Source: Planktothrix sp. PCC 11201 (GTDB taxonomy: Bacteria; Cyanobacteriota; Cyanobacteriia; Cyanobacteriales; Microcoleaceae). Taken from it: a stretch of 64,000 nucleotides of DNA. The stretch covers positions 315,276 through 379,275 of the forward strand of contig NZ_LT797693.1 in the NCBI RefSeq assembly GCF_900009135.1, in the 5' to 3' direction. Positions 35,216 through 45,053 of the stretch are shown here, piece by piece. Position numbers and translations under genes: made by a program. The notes under the pieces were generated by a model. It had not been told where the DNA came from, searched no databases, and saw nothing but the letters and a program-made list of their open reading frames with translations. Every line of letters begins with the position of its first letter. The stretch's first letter is position 1.

Positions 35216-37579
35216 ATGGTTTTGAGCAAAAAATTGTTTCAGACAACTATGAATTCTAGTTTGTTATCAGAAGCCGAACTACGGGCTATTTTTGCAGCCA
35301 TGTCAGATTTAGTATTAACTTTAGATCATCAAGGACGTTATCTAAATGTGATTACAAATCAGCCCAAACTTTTATATAAACCCGTTGATGAAATTTTAGG
35401 TAAAACCTTGCATGAAGTTTTCCCTCAACCCCTAGCCGATTATATCTTAGAGACAATTCAAACTGTGCTTCAAACCCAAGGAACTATTCTCTTGGAATAT
35501 TGTTTGGAAATTGAAGAAAAAAATATTTGGTTTTCTGCTAATCTTTCTCCATTATCTGATCATTCTGTTGTCGCGGTGATTCGAGATATTGGCGAGCACA
35601 AACAGGTAGAAGAAACCCTACAAAAAACGAATTTAGCCCTGGCAGAAGCTCAAAAACTGGCTCATTTAGGCAGTTGGTCTTATGATCTAGTAACTCAACA
35701 GATTTATTGGTCAGAGGAAGCCTTTTCGATTCATGGATTAAGTTCTGATCAACCTGTTCCGAGTTATGAGGAATTACTGCAAATTTTTACCCATCCCGAT
35801 GATCGAGAAATCATTCGTCATCGCATAGAAAAAGCAATAAATACTGGCGAAAAGTTTGATCAGGAAATTCGGATTTTTCACCCCGATGGTTCCCTGCATT
35901 ATATTTTAATTAAATGCCAAGGTATAATTAATCAGCAAGGTCAAGTTATTGAACTATTTGGAACTTTTTTGGAGATTACTGAACGTAAACAAATTGAAGA
36001 AACCCTGCGTCAACTACTCAAACGGGAACGAGTGATTACAGAAATTACTCAACGGATTCGTCAGTCATTAAACCTAAAAGAAATATTGAATACTACCGTT
36101 ATAGAAATTCGTAAGTTATTACAAACCGATCGAGTTTTAATTTATCAATTTGAGTCTCCTCAAGATGCCACAGTCATTGTACAATCTGTTGGTGCAGAAT
36201 GGATATCTTTGTGGGGAAATAAAATTCCTAGTACCTATTTAACTCAAGAACAATGTGTTATTCCCTTTAGTCAAGGATGTCTTCATAATATTTCTGATGT
36301 TTATACCATTAACTGTAAACCAGAATATTTACAGTGGTTTGAACAGTATCAAGTTAGAGCCTGTTTAGGAGTTCCGATTATCAAAGGAGAAATACTCTGG
36401 GGATTTTTAATGGTTCATCATTGTGCTTGTCCTCGACAATGGGCCTATTGGGAATTGGATTTACTCGAACAAATTGCAGCCCAAGTTTCCATTGCGATTC
36501 ATCAAAGTCAATTGTATGAGCAAACCCAAGCTCAAGCTCAATGGGAAAGAGGATTAAGGCGTGTGATTCAAGCCATTAGTCAGTCCTTAGACCTAACAAC
36601 TATTTTCTCCACTGCCACCTTTGAAATCGGTCAATTATTAGGTGTAGATCGGGTATCTATTGCCCAATATCTCCCCGATCAAAACCACTGGTGTGTGGTG
36701 GCAAGTACCACTCAAAATCCAGAAATTCCTAATATAGTTGAAATGATAATTCCTGACAATAACAACTTAATTTTAGCTGAATTAAAAAAACAAAAAGTGA
36801 TTCGGATTTCTAACTTTAAACAGGATGTTATTCGTCCTTTAAATCAAGATTTAGCAGAGAAAAACCCTGGGGCTTTATTAATTGTACCATTATTAGTTGG
36901 TTTCTCAATTTGGGGAAGTTTAAGTTTATATCGTCATCACCAAACCTGGATTTGGCAAGATACAGAAGTTGAATTAGCCTGTACCTTAGTTGAGCAATTG
37001 CAAGTGGCAATTCAACAATCACAACTTTATCAACAATTACAAGTTGCCAATCAACGATTACAAGGGTTAGTGATGATGGATGGACTGACTCAGGTGGCAA
37101 ATCGACGTCGATTTGATGAATATTTGCTCCAAGAATGGAAGCGTGCCACCCGAGAACAACAACCTTTAGCACTAATTCTTTGTGATGTTGATTACTTTAA
37201 ACAATATAACGATACCTATGGTCATTTAGCAGGAGATGAATGTTTAATTAAAGTGGCTCAAGCTCTGGATGAAACGGTGCGTCGTCCCGGGGATTTAGTC
37301 GCTCGCTATGGAGGAGAAGAATTTGCAATTATTTTACCTCAAACCTCTGCCACAGGAGCAGTTCAAGTGGCTGATTTAATTATTCAAACCCTGGAATCTC
37401 TTAAAATTCCCCATCGGACATCTTTAATTAGTTCAAACCTCACCGTCAGTATGGGAATTGCTAGTTTGATTCCTTCCCTTGACTCCTCCTTTCAAGTTGT
37501 GATTGAGGTGACCGACCAAGCTCTCTATCAAGCTAAAAGAGAGGGAAGAAATCGTTATATTGTACATAACGGAGAATAG
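35216..37579 (+). CDS. PAS-PAS-GAF-GAF-GGDEF diguanylate cyclase
   Basis: The 787-residue sensor makes c-di-GMP. Two PAS domains lie at about 22-128 and 135-262, two GAF domains at about 270-440 and 450-605, and a GGDEF domain at 615-785. The active-site motif is RYGGEEF (GGEEF at 699-703), and RPGD five residues before is an intact allosteric inhibition site. The first GAF contains a phytochrome-superfamily-like stretch (RACLGVPI, LMVHHCACPRQW) but no canonical Cys-His bilin motif, so chromophore binding is doubtful. No membrane segment is visible, so it is probably cytoplasmic. A hybrid histidine kinase follows at 156 bp. Confidence 0.92.
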   Translation: MVLSKKLFQTTMNSSLLSEAELRAIFAAMSDLVLTLDHQGRYLNVITNQPKLLYKPVDEILGKTLHEVFPQPLADYILETIQTVLQTQGTILLEYCLEIEEKNIWFSANLSPLSDHSVVAVIRDIGEHKQVEETLQKTNLALAEAQKLAHLGSWSYDLVTQQIYWSEEAFSIHGLSSDQPVPSYEELLQIFTHPDDREIIRHRIEKAINTGEKFDQEIRIFHPDGSLHYILIKCQGIINQQGQVIELFGTFLEITERKQIEETLRQLLKRERVITEITQRIRQSLNLKEILNTTVIEIRKLLQTDRVLIYQFESPQDATVIVQSVGAEWISLWGNKIPSTYLTQEQCVIPFSQGCLHNISDVYTINCKPEYLQWFEQYQVRACLGVPIIKGEILWGFLMVHHCACPRQWAYWELDLLEQIAAQVSIAIHQSQLYEQTQAQAQWERGLRRVIQAISQSLDLTTIFSTATFEIGQLLGVDRVSIAQYLPDQNHWCVVASTTQNPEIPNIVEMIIPDNNNLILAELKKQKVIRISNFKQDVIRPLNQDLAEKNPGALLIVPLLVGFSIWGSLSLYRHHQTWIWQDTEVELACTLVEQLQVAIQQSQLYQQLQVANQRLQGLVMMDGLTQVANRRRFDEYLLQEWKRATREQQPLALILCDVDYFKQYNDTYGHLAGDECLIKVAQALDETVRRPGDLVARYGGEEFAIILPQTSATGAVQVADLIIQTLESLKIPHRTSLISSNLTVSMGIASLIPSLDSSFQVVIEVTDQALYQAKREGRNRYIVHNGE

Positions 37580-37734
37580 AATATTAGTAATACCAGAGCT
37601 TGATGGAAACCCCTAGTCTTGACCATTTCATTCAAGGTGAATGTCTTAATATCAAATACCTTTATCTGGGTGACCCGAAGCACAGCCTAAAAACTATTCC
37701 CTAATCTCCTATTCATGATGTTACTGTGATCTTA

Positions 37735-40515
37735 ATGTCCCACCCCTATTTAGTTAAATCTCTGATTAAAATTCCGTTACGTTATGTTTTGGTTGTTCCC
37801 TTTTTCGTGTTAATTTTTAGTTCCGTTGGCTTAGTCAGTTGGCTATCTTTTCAGAATGGACAAAAGGCTGTCTATGATTTAGCAAATCAATTACAACGGG
37901 AAATTAGCTCTCGCCTAGAAGATCATCTCAATACTTATTTATCAATTCCAATTTCTATTAACAAACTGAATCAAGAAGCTATTAAATTAGGATTATTAAA
38001 TCTGAATAATTTTCAAACTACTGGAAAATATTTTTGGCAACAACTGAAAGTTTTTCCTGATGTGGGTTATATTAGTTTTGGCAGTTCCACAGGGGAATTT
38101 ATTGGTGCAGGTCGATATCCTGAAGGTCATTTAGAAATTAGTGAAGTTTCCCAAAAACGTACTGGAGGCAAGAGTTTTTCCTATAAAACTGATCTTCAAG
38201 GAAATTTTATCCAACCACCCTATGATATTGCCGATAGCTATAATTTTAAACCAGAAGCCTGGTATAGTGATCCAGTAAAAGTTGGTCACGCCGTTTGGAG
38301 TAAAATTTATAATTGGGAAGGCTATCCCCAATATATTTCTATTTCCTATAGTCAACCCCTCTATACTGAAGATAAAAAATTGATTGGGGTATTAAGTGTT
38401 GACCAGCAATTATCTCAAATTAGTGATTTTTTAAAAACTCTAAAAATTAGTTCATCGGGAAAAATTTTTATTTTAGAACGCAATGGTTTATTGGTCGCCA
38501 GTTCCAGCAATGCTCCGTCCTATTATTTAGTTAAAGAACAAGCCAAACGCATGAAAGGAACGGAAATCAAAGATGATTTAATTCGTTTAACTAGCAAATA
38601 CTTAGGGCAATATTTTATTGATTTAGCTAAAATCAAACAGAAACAAAATTTCATTTTTACTCAAGCCGGAGAAAAATATTTTGTTCAAGTTACACCTTGG
38701 AGAGATCAGGTGGGTTTAGATTGGTTAATTGTTGTTGTGGTTCCCGAATCAGATTTTATGCAGCAAATTAATCAAAATACACGCACAACTATTTTACTCA
38801 GTATTGTTGCTCTCCTGATAGCAACTTTAGTGGGTTTAATAACTTCTCGTTGGATTTTGATTCCTTTGACCCGTTTAAAAGAAGCTGCGATCGCTTTTTC
38901 CCAGGGAAATTTTGAACAAAAAATTAACCTAAATCGCTCCGACGAATTAGGAATTTTAGCTGAAACTTTTAATCAAATGGCACAACAATTAAGGGATTAT
39001 TTTATTACTTTAGAAAAAACTAATCTCGTATTAGAAGAAAGAGTGGAAGAACGTACCTTAGAACTGAAGCAAGCGAAAGAGATAGCGGAGGTTGCCAACC
39101 ATGCCAAAAGTGAATTTTTAGCACGCATGAGTCATGAATTGCGAACTCCCTTGAATGCTATATTAGGATTTGCGGGAATACTAAATAACCATCATAGCCT
39201 CGATTCGGAACAAAAAGAGTATACCCAAATTATTAGTCGAAGTGGAGAACATTTATTATCTTTAATCAATGATGTTCTCGATATGGCTAAAATTGAATCC
39301 GGTCATATTTCTCTTGATTTTAGTAGTTTCAACCTCTATCACCTACTGGAATTAATTCGACAAATGTTAAACTTAAGAGCGGAATCTAAGGGCTTAGATT
39401 TAATTATTGACCGGGATGATAATGTGCCTCAATATATAGAAACCGATGAAAAAAAATTACGCCAAATCCTGATTAATTTATTGGGCAATGCCATTAAATT
39501 CACCGATAATGGTTCAGTTATTTTACGGGTCAAAATGGGATTAAATGATGATTTAAACTCCTCGGAAGAAGTGATGCTTAAATTTGAAGTCGAAGACACA
39601 GGAGTAGGAATTGAAGCAGACCAACTAGAGAGTATTTTTGAAGCATTTATTCAAACCAAAGCCGGACAGAAAGCCGCAGAAGGAACGGGTTTAGGATTAT
39701 CCATCAGCCGACAATTTATTCAACTTATTGGCGGAGAAATTCAGGTTAAAAGTAGTATTGGTAAAGGAACCATATTTTATTTTCAAATTCCCGTAATCTT
39801 AACTGAAGACGTAGAGAGTTATCAATTTAATAGTCTGAATCAACCTATCATTGGAATTGCCAATAATACCCAAATTTATCGAGTTTTAGTTGCCGATGAT
39901 CGATGGGAAAATCGCCAAGTGCTGCGGGGAATTTTAGAACCCATTGGATTTGAAATTCAAGAGGCAAAAAATGGAGAAGAAGCGATCGCCATTACTTTAA
40001 GTTGGTCTCCTCAATTAATCCTCATGGATATGAATATGCCGATCATAAATGGATTTAATGCCACTCAATCCATTAAATCCCAATCTACAGAATCAAACCC
40101 AGTAATTATTGCGGTGACAGCGAGTATATTTGACGAAGAAAAAGCCAAAATTTTAGCCATTGGATGTGAAGACTATGTTAGTAAACCTGTGCAGAAATCC
40201 CTTTTGTTAGAAAAAATTGCTCACCATTTAGGCATAAAATATCAATATCCTGAATATCAAGATCAGAATCTTGTTTCTAAATCCGATCTGACTCTACAAC
40301 CCTCTGATTTTAGTCCAATCCCTTTAGATTTAATTGCACAACTGCATCAAGCCACAATTCAACTCGATGATCAATTAATTTTTGAAATATTAGAAAAAAT
40401 TCCCACCGATCAGAGTCATTTAGTCCATACCATCACCCATTTAGCACATAATTTTCGGTATGATGTGATTTCAGATACGATAACGGTCTTTTTGTCTCAA
40501 TCTGCTTCTGTTTGA
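37735..40515 (+). CDS. Membrane hybrid histidine kinase (Cache-HAMP-HisKA-HATPase-REC)
   Basis: The 926-residue protein has two membrane helices (about 15-40 and 345-370) flanking an extracytoplasmic Cache-type sensor, a HAMP linker near 370-425, and a kinase core. The H-box is [13 protein letters not shown], the N-box [14 protein letters not shown], then [18 protein letters not shown] and [10 protein letters not shown] receiver domain follows ([12 protein letters not shown]; acceptor Asp in LILMDMNMP; Lys in VSKPVQ), and about 80 residues of helical tail end the protein. It starts at ATG 37735, with GTG 37726 as an alternative. It may act with the adjacent diguanylate cyclase. Confidence 0.92.
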   Translation: MSHPYLVKSLIKIPLRYVLVVPFFVLIFSSVGLVSWLSFQNGQKAVYDLANQLQREISSRLEDHLNTYLSIPISINKLNQEAIKLGLLNLNNFQTTGKYFWQQLKVFPDVGYISFGSSTGEFIGAGRYPEGHLEISEVSQKRTGGKSFSYKTDLQGNFIQPPYDIADSYNFKPEAWYSDPVKVGHAVWSKIYNWEGYPQYISISYSQPLYTEDKKLIGVLSVDQQLSQISDFLKTLKISSSGKIFILERNGLLVASSSNAPSYYLVKEQAKRMKGTEIKDDLIRLTSKYLGQYFIDLAKIKQKQNFIFTQAGEKYFVQVTPWRDQVGLDWLIVVVVPESDFMQQINQNTRTTILLSIVALLIATLVGLITSRWILIPLTRLKEAAIAFSQGNFEQKINLNRSDELGILAETFNQMAQQLRDYFITLEKTNLVLEERVEERTLELKQAKEIAEVANHAKSEFLARMSHELRTPLNAILGFAGILNNHHSLDSEQKEYTQIISRSGEHLLSLINDVLDMAKIESGHISLDFSSFNLYHLLELIRQMLNLRAESKGLDLIIDRDDNVPQYIETDEKKLRQILINLLGNAIKFTDNGSVILRVKMGLNDDLNSSEEVMLKFEVEDTGVGIEADQLESIFEAFIQTKAGQKAAEGTGLGLSISRQFIQLIGGEIQVKSSIGKGTIFYFQIPVILTEDVESYQFNSLNQPIIGIANNTQIYRVLVADDRWENRQVLRGILEPIGFEIQEAKNGEEAIAITLSWSPQLILMDMNMPIINGFNATQSIKSQSTESNPVIIAVTASIFDEEKAKILAIGCEDYVSKPVQKSLLLEKIAHHLGIKYQYPEYQDQNLVSKSDLTLQPSDFSPIPLDLIAQLHQATIQLDDQLIFEILEKIPTDQSHLVHTITHLAHNFRYDVISDTITVFLSQSASV

Positions 40516-40584
40516 TCGGTTATTCAAAGCCCAAAAATAAAACCCGAGATTAATAGATAATCCCAGGCTCTATTTTATATTCAG

Positions 40585-40657
40585 TACCCCCAAGGGAATT
40601 CGAATCCCTGTCGCCTCCGTGAAAGGGAGGTGTCCTAGGCCTCTAGACGATGGGGGC
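40585..40657 (-). tRNA. trnE: tRNA-Glu (anticodon UUC)
   Basis: The minus strand folds into a 73-nt cloverleaf: acceptor GCCCCCA paired with TGGGGGT (a G1-U72 pair), anticodon arm with loop CTTTCAC giving UUC, and T arm containing the TTCGAAT loop. CCA is not encoded. In cyanobacteria this tRNA serves protein synthesis and, as Glu-tRNA, feeds 5-aminolevulinate synthesis for chlorophyll and bilins. It lies alone between the histidine kinase and the M42 peptidase. Confidence 0.97.
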
Positions 40658-40779
40658 TTAGGGTGTTTTGCGGTTAACTTTTTTTCGGTTGAGTTTTGGT
40701 TACTCGCCTTTCACCTTTATTAATGTAGCCTATATTTTTATCGGTGTCAACCCTTTGAGCAAAATTTGTTTGATCTTTT

Positions 40780-41826
40780 TTAAATTGGGCTAAAATCCTT
40801 CTCACAGAAGGCTTTTAGCACTTTAATACAATTAGCGATCGCCCCCAAATGCGCCACTTCATAGCCATGGGTGTTTTGAGTCGGGAAACCCAAGCAAGCC
40901 GCCCGGGCAACATGGCCAAATTTCATGGCAATAGAAGCATCACTTCCAAAGCCACTAAGGATCGTCAATTGTAACGGCACTCCGGCGGTGGTCGCCGCCT
41001 GTCGTAATTGACGATTCAAACCCTCGTCATAAACACCATAGTTATCCTGGGACAGCAACACCGGTTTTTCATCCCCTTCAATCGGATATTCCGGTGCCAG
41101 GGGGCAAATTTCCAAGGCAATTAACGCCTCTAAGGTTTGTCTTTGGGTAAAATATAAGGCCCCAATAGCTCCCACTTCCTCCTTGGCTGAAGCCACTAAA
41201 TACACATCAATGGGGGGATGTTTAACGGTTTCTGCTAAGGCTAATAAAATCGCCAGAGACGCTTTATTATCGAGGGTATAACTGGCAATATAATCTTTAA
41301 TTCGGATGGGTTTTTTGCGATGTTTTCCCACAACTACCCGGGTTCCTGGGCGAATTCCTGCGGTTGCTAATTCTGCCGTTGTACATTTGGTTTCAATCCA
41401 AGTATCTTCCCATTTCAAGGCTTTTTCTTCCTGGTAAACTTTTTGAGGAGATTCATGGGAAATATGACGAGAACCAAAGCTAAGAATCCCGCTAATAGTT
41501 TGATAATCTCCTAATAAATCTACCACTCCTTCCCCATAAACCCAAGGAAATGATCCGCCTAATTTTCTAACGGAAACCCGTCCTTTTTCTCCAATGGTTT
41601 TGACAATCATGCCAATTTCATCTTTATGGGCGGTAATGGCGATCGCTCTTTCTGAAGTTTTACCAGGAATTTTGGCAATAATATTATCTGCTTGATCTCG
41701 CCAAACCTCTACCCCCAGTTGAGAAAATCGTTCTAATAACCATTGATTAATTTCCGATTCTACCCCACTCGGAGAATGTTGCAAAACTAAGTCTTCAATG
41801 GTTTCAAATAAAACCTGATAATCCAT
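40780..41826 (-). CDS. M42-family metallopeptidase
   Basis: The 348-residue enzyme matches the M42 aminopeptidase/endoglucanase family: AITAHKDEIGMIV near 58-70 with a metal His and Asp, YTLDNKASLAILLAL near 170-184 with the bridging Asp, SAKEEVGAIGA near 205-215 with the catalytic Glu pair, and YEVAHLGAI near 328 with the last metal His. Such enzymes form cytosolic dodecamers that trim peptides. I use ATG 41826 (MDYQVLFE), preceded by GAGG at nine bases; ATG 41850 is upstream and in frame. The small membrane gene starts just upstream. Confidence 0.9.
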   Translation of the reverse strand: MDYQVLFETIEDLVLQHSPSGVESEINQWLLERFSQLGVEVWRDQADNIIAKIPGKTSERAIAITAHKDEIGMIVKTIGEKGRVSVRKLGGSFPWVYGEGVVDLLGDYQTISGILSFGSRHISHESPQKVYQEEKALKWEDTWIETKCTTAELATAGIRPGTRVVVGKHRKKPIRIKDYIASYTLDNKASLAILLALAETVKHPPIDVYLVASAKEEVGAIGALYFTQRQTLEALIALEICPLAPEYPIEGDEKPVLLSQDNYGVYDEGLNRQLRQAATTAGVPLQLTILSGFGSDASIAMKFGHVARAACLGFPTQNTHGYEVAHLGAIANCIKVLKAFCEKDFSPI

Positions 41827-41854
41827 TTCATTTGTCCTCAATTCCATCATCCCA

Positions 41855-42049
41855 TCAAAAATTATCAGTAGTAGGTTTTAATAATAATGCCACAATTAAA
41901 GCGGGGGTTCCACCAATTAATCCAATCATTAACCATCGGGGATAACTGCGTCCTTTTTTTTGGGCGACAAAGGCTGCAATCGTGCCAATAATACCATGAA
42001 GAATTGCCAAAGTTAAAATTACAGAAGGGTCAGTCAAGGAATCAAACAT
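41855..42049 (-). CDS. Small two-helix membrane protein
   Basis: The 64-residue protein has two hydrophobic helices (about residues 9-28 and 40-58) joined by a basic loop, QKKGRSYPRW. No family recognised. Its stop is only five bases from the upstream M42 ATG, suggesting co-transcription. The reading frame is short but the membrane hairpin pattern and spacing support a real gene. Confidence 0.6.
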   Translation of the reverse strand: MFDSLTDPSVILTLAILHGIIGTIAAFVAQKKGRSYPRWLMIGLIGGTPALIVALLLKPTTDNF

Positions 42050-42182
42050 TTTAGGTTAAAATTAATGTGTTTTTTGGGGGCATAGGAAATGGGCAATGAA
42101 GAAGATAGGGATTTAAGGCTAATTCAACCACAAAGATACAAAGACACAAATAAACCAACTCCTACGGTTTGATTTTAATTAA

Positions 42183-42746
42183 TCATTTGCCTATTTTTAA
42201 CCAGGCAAAAACCTGTTCGGCGGTTAGTTCTAAATTAATATTTTCCAAGATTTGTAATTGACAAGAACCTCTAAACACATTAGGCTCTTGTTGAGGAGCA
42301 AAAATCAGAATAGAATAATCATCAGGATCAATCATCCATCCCAATTGGCAGCCATGTCTGATGCAGTGTAGAAGGTTATCGATCACACGATTTGCTTTTT
42401 GATCCGGGGAAAGAATTTCAATTGACCAATCAGGTATAATTAGTGTATTGTCACTCAGTTCCCCCTGCTGATCTAATTGAATTTTTTGCCAACGCAGGAC
42501 GGCGATATCAGGAATAATTGAACGACCCCCAAAGGTACAACGCAACTCGGGAAAAGCATAGGCGATTTCCTCTGTTTCTGTGACTTCATTGATGGCATTA
42601 ATTAACTTTCCTTGAAGTCGAGAATGGCGGGGCTTTGGCATGGGTTTCTGAATGATTTCACCGTCAATATATTCGCCAGCAGGTTTAGTTTCTGCTAACT
42701 TCAGAAATTCCTCCAATCTTAAAAATTTGGCTTTGGCAACGGTCAT
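42183..42746 (-). CDS. Uma2-family endonuclease-like protein
   Basis: The 187-residue protein belongs to Uma2/DUF820. Family segments are AGEYIDGEIIQKPMPKPRHS near 23-42, RSIIPDIAVLRWQ near 73-85 with a PD motif, and WSIEILSPDQKANRVIDNL near 106-124 with an ExLSPxQ motif that supplies catalytic-type residues. About 190 residues is the normal size. Role unknown. It is unlinked to the other Uma2 gene at 10798. Confidence 0.88.
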   Translation of the reverse strand: MTVAKAKFLRLEEFLKLAETKPAGEYIDGEIIQKPMPKPRHSRLQGKLINAINEVTETEEIAYAFPELRCTFGGRSIIPDIAVLRWQKIQLDQQGELSDNTLIIPDWSIEILSPDQKANRVIDNLLHCIRHGCQLGWMIDPDDYSILIFAPQQEPNVFRGSCQLQILENINLELTAEQVFAWLKIGK

Positions 42747-42836
42747 GGCTTTGTTGCTCCGAAATCCTTGTATTTTAGTTTAGCAATATTCTGGATCAGG
42801 AGCAACTTTCCTATTTTATATTTGTTGCTGACACGA

Positions 42837-44156
42837 TTAATTTTTATGCCAAATTCGATTCCACCAGGAATCCGAACTGGATTCTATCCAATTAATCCGG
42901 CGACGAATATCCTCAATTTTCCAGCCCGTTAATGTGGCTAAGTTTTGGGCTTCGAGTTGCTGTCTTTGGCGAACAGATTGCCGATATTGTTGGGCCTGTG
43001 AACACTGCATGGATTCACGATAGGGATGGTTAATAATATATCGACCTTGAAAGTTGGCTTGATTTGCTGTTTCTTGAAAGTTTAAATCTTCGGGAAAGGT
43101 ATTGCGGGCGTAGCGAATATGTAAGCGAGTAATAAAGGTGGAATTTCCCGTCGGGGAATCTAACCAAAATACCCCCGCCTGTTTTAATTCTTCAGTTGTT
43201 AAAGGATCGGCAGAACAGGGATCACATCCTGCCATATTCCAAGCATATTCTAAAAAGGCAACTTTTTTCTGTTCCCGTTCATAAATTGTATTGAATAGGG
43301 ATTTATAAAAACCCGGAAACACTTCTTTGACAAATTCAGGAATATCTTGATCGGAAGGAATTTTAACGGTGCGATAATTGGTTAATTCGACTTGACCTTT
43401 GGGAGAGAGTAAATAAACAATTAAATCCTGTTCTCCCTTGCCATTAATCATTCCTAAACGAATCGGTAACATAAACCGAGGGGATTCGTAGGCAATCATT
43501 AAAGGTCGTAGGGTTTGGAACCCACTTTGATCAAATTTTTCTAAATTCACTTTAGCAACAAAAAACTTTAATCCCTGTTGAATATAGGGTTTTAATAGGG
43601 CACTTGCACCTGGGGGAATTTGATAACCATTTTGAATTAACCAGGTTTCTAAACCATCGGATTCCTTCGCACTCAGAATCAAAATATCGTATTCTCCCAC
43701 GCTGAAACGGGCTTCAATAGTTACTCCTAAACCCGACCGAGCTTCCTGTTGTTTGTCCATTTGTAAGGTTACATTTCCCCCTCTGGTTGCTGGTAATGGG
43801 GCTTGGGGATAGGAATTACAGGGATCGGGATCGAAATATTCCACCAGTCGGGGTGCACTAAACGCATCTAATTGTTGGATAACTTTCGGTTCTCCAATCT
43901 TAACTTGTTCGGGTTTTAAAACCACGGGAACCGGAACTACTAAGGCAAAATCTTTTACTGCTCCTTGATAATCATTTGCCATGGTTAAAATTGTCCGATT
44001 TTTGTCTCTAGCAATCACAACTTGTGAGGCTTGATTATATAAGGTAGCATCAGCTTTTGCTACATAAAACCCACAAAAGGCTAAGGCAGGGGCAGCAAAA
44101 CTAATACCAGCAAAAACAACAATTAAAAAGAGAATTAACCGATTTAAAACTTTCAT
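42837..44156 (-). CDS. DUF2330 exported protein
   Basis: The 439-residue protein has a signal peptide (hydrophobic 7-24, ALA-FCG cleavage near 27) and the DUF2330 pattern: FCGFYVAKADATLYNQASQV at 27-46, NDYQGAVKDFALVVPVPVV near 61-79, and EQVKIGEPKVIQQLDAFSAP near 83-102. Cys residues near the start and in CDPCSADP near 315 may form disulfides. DUF2330 function is unknown. An RnfD-like membrane protein gene is upstream in the same operon, 24 bp away. Confidence 0.88.
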   Translation of the reverse strand: MKVLNRLILFLIVVFAGISFAAPALAFCGFYVAKADATLYNQASQVVIARDKNRTILTMANDYQGAVKDFALVVPVPVVLKPEQVKIGEPKVIQQLDAFSAPRLVEYFDPDPCNSYPQAPLPATRGGNVTLQMDKQQEARSGLGVTIEARFSVGEYDILILSAKESDGLETWLIQNGYQIPPGASALLKPYIQQGLKFFVAKVNLEKFDQSGFQTLRPLMIAYESPRFMLPIRLGMINGKGEQDLIVYLLSPKGQVELTNYRTVKIPSDQDIPEFVKEVFPGFYKSLFNTIYEREQKKVAFLEYAWNMAGCDPCSADPLTTEELKQAGVFWLDSPTGNSTFITRLHIRYARNTFPEDLNFQETANQANFQGRYIINHPYRESMQCSQAQQYRQSVRQRQQLEAQNLATLTGWKIEDIRRRINWIESSSDSWWNRIWHKN

Positions 44157-44180
44157 GATTAACTCCTGTGAAAATAAGGT

Positions 44181-45032
44181 CTAAAAAGAGGCAGATAAAG
44201 GCAAATATTTCAGGGGTTTGGTAGACCAAGAAAATCGATGATTTTGAAATATTTGGTCTAAAATTAGGGTCAAGGGAGAGAGGGCAAATAAAGCCCAAAA
44301 TAAAGCGGTTGAGATAAAAAATTGATGTTGTAAAATAAAAGTTATTCCAGCGATTAAGACCGCCCAAATAATCCGGCCCAAAGTGGCATTGGGAATTGAA
44401 CGCGGATCGGTAATCATGAAGAACGCAAACAATAATAAACTCCCATTCATCAGTTGATGGGCATAAACATCCCAACCCCAACCTAGACTAAAATTTCGTC
44501 CGGCTTCTAATGCCATATAGGTGATTAAAAAGGCGGCGGAAGTATCCCAGCGACCCACTTTTTTAAGAATAATTCCTGCGGTTCCTAAAAATAGTAATAA
44601 ATACCAAGAATCCGTTCCCCATTGTCCGGGGGAAACCCAAGCATCGGCGCTGAGAGTTAGGGCAATAATAATCCCAAAGTTAGCGGGATTAAAAAAATGT
44701 TTTCCCTGGGATTGAAAGATGAATTTACTGGTGATCGCACAACATCCGGCCAGAACTAAGGTTGTCCAATGATTGGCTCTAAGTAATAAACATAACCCCA
44801 ATGTGGTAATTAAAGCACTCCGCCAAGATACCAAAAATTCAGGGGATAAAAGGGTAATCTTTTTGTTAATATAGAACGAGTAAATCGAGGAACACAACCA
44901 TTGAGTAAATAAACAACTTAACCCAATGATCAGTATAAAATCTGGTCGTAATGTCCAGTCTCTCGTTCCAATTCCTAGGAGCAAAAACATCGATAGAAAT
45001 AGGATTTGAGCGTTACGAGCATCTTTAAACAT
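44181..45032 (-). CDS. RnfD/NqrB-like membrane protein
   Basis: The 283-residue polytopic membrane protein has about nine helices and resembles the D/B subunits of Rnf and Nqr electron-transport complexes: FFNPANFGIIIALTLSADAW near 115-134 and FFMITDPRSIPNATLGRIIW near 206-225. The covalent-flavin Thr motif of true RnfD (SGAT) is not obvious; the closest segment, DTSAAFLITYM, lacks Thr at the expected site. ATG 45032 has AGGTG seven bases upstream, better than GTG 45041. No other rnf genes are present. It precedes DUF2330 by 24 bp, and both may form a membrane/periplasm unit. Confidence 0.78.
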   Translation of the reverse strand: MFKDARNAQILFLSMFLLLGIGTRDWTLRPDFILIIGLSCLFTQWLCSSIYSFYINKKITLLSPEFLVSWRSALITTLGLCLLLRANHWTTLVLAGCCAITSKFIFQSQGKHFFNPANFGIIIALTLSADAWVSPGQWGTDSWYLLLFLGTAGIILKKVGRWDTSAAFLITYMALEAGRNFSLGWGWDVYAHQLMNGSLLLFAFFMITDPRSIPNATLGRIIWAVLIAGITFILQHQFFISTALFWALFALSPLTLILDQIFQNHRFSWSTKPLKYLPLSASF

Positions 45033-45053
45033 GATATTCACCTGAAATTAAGA

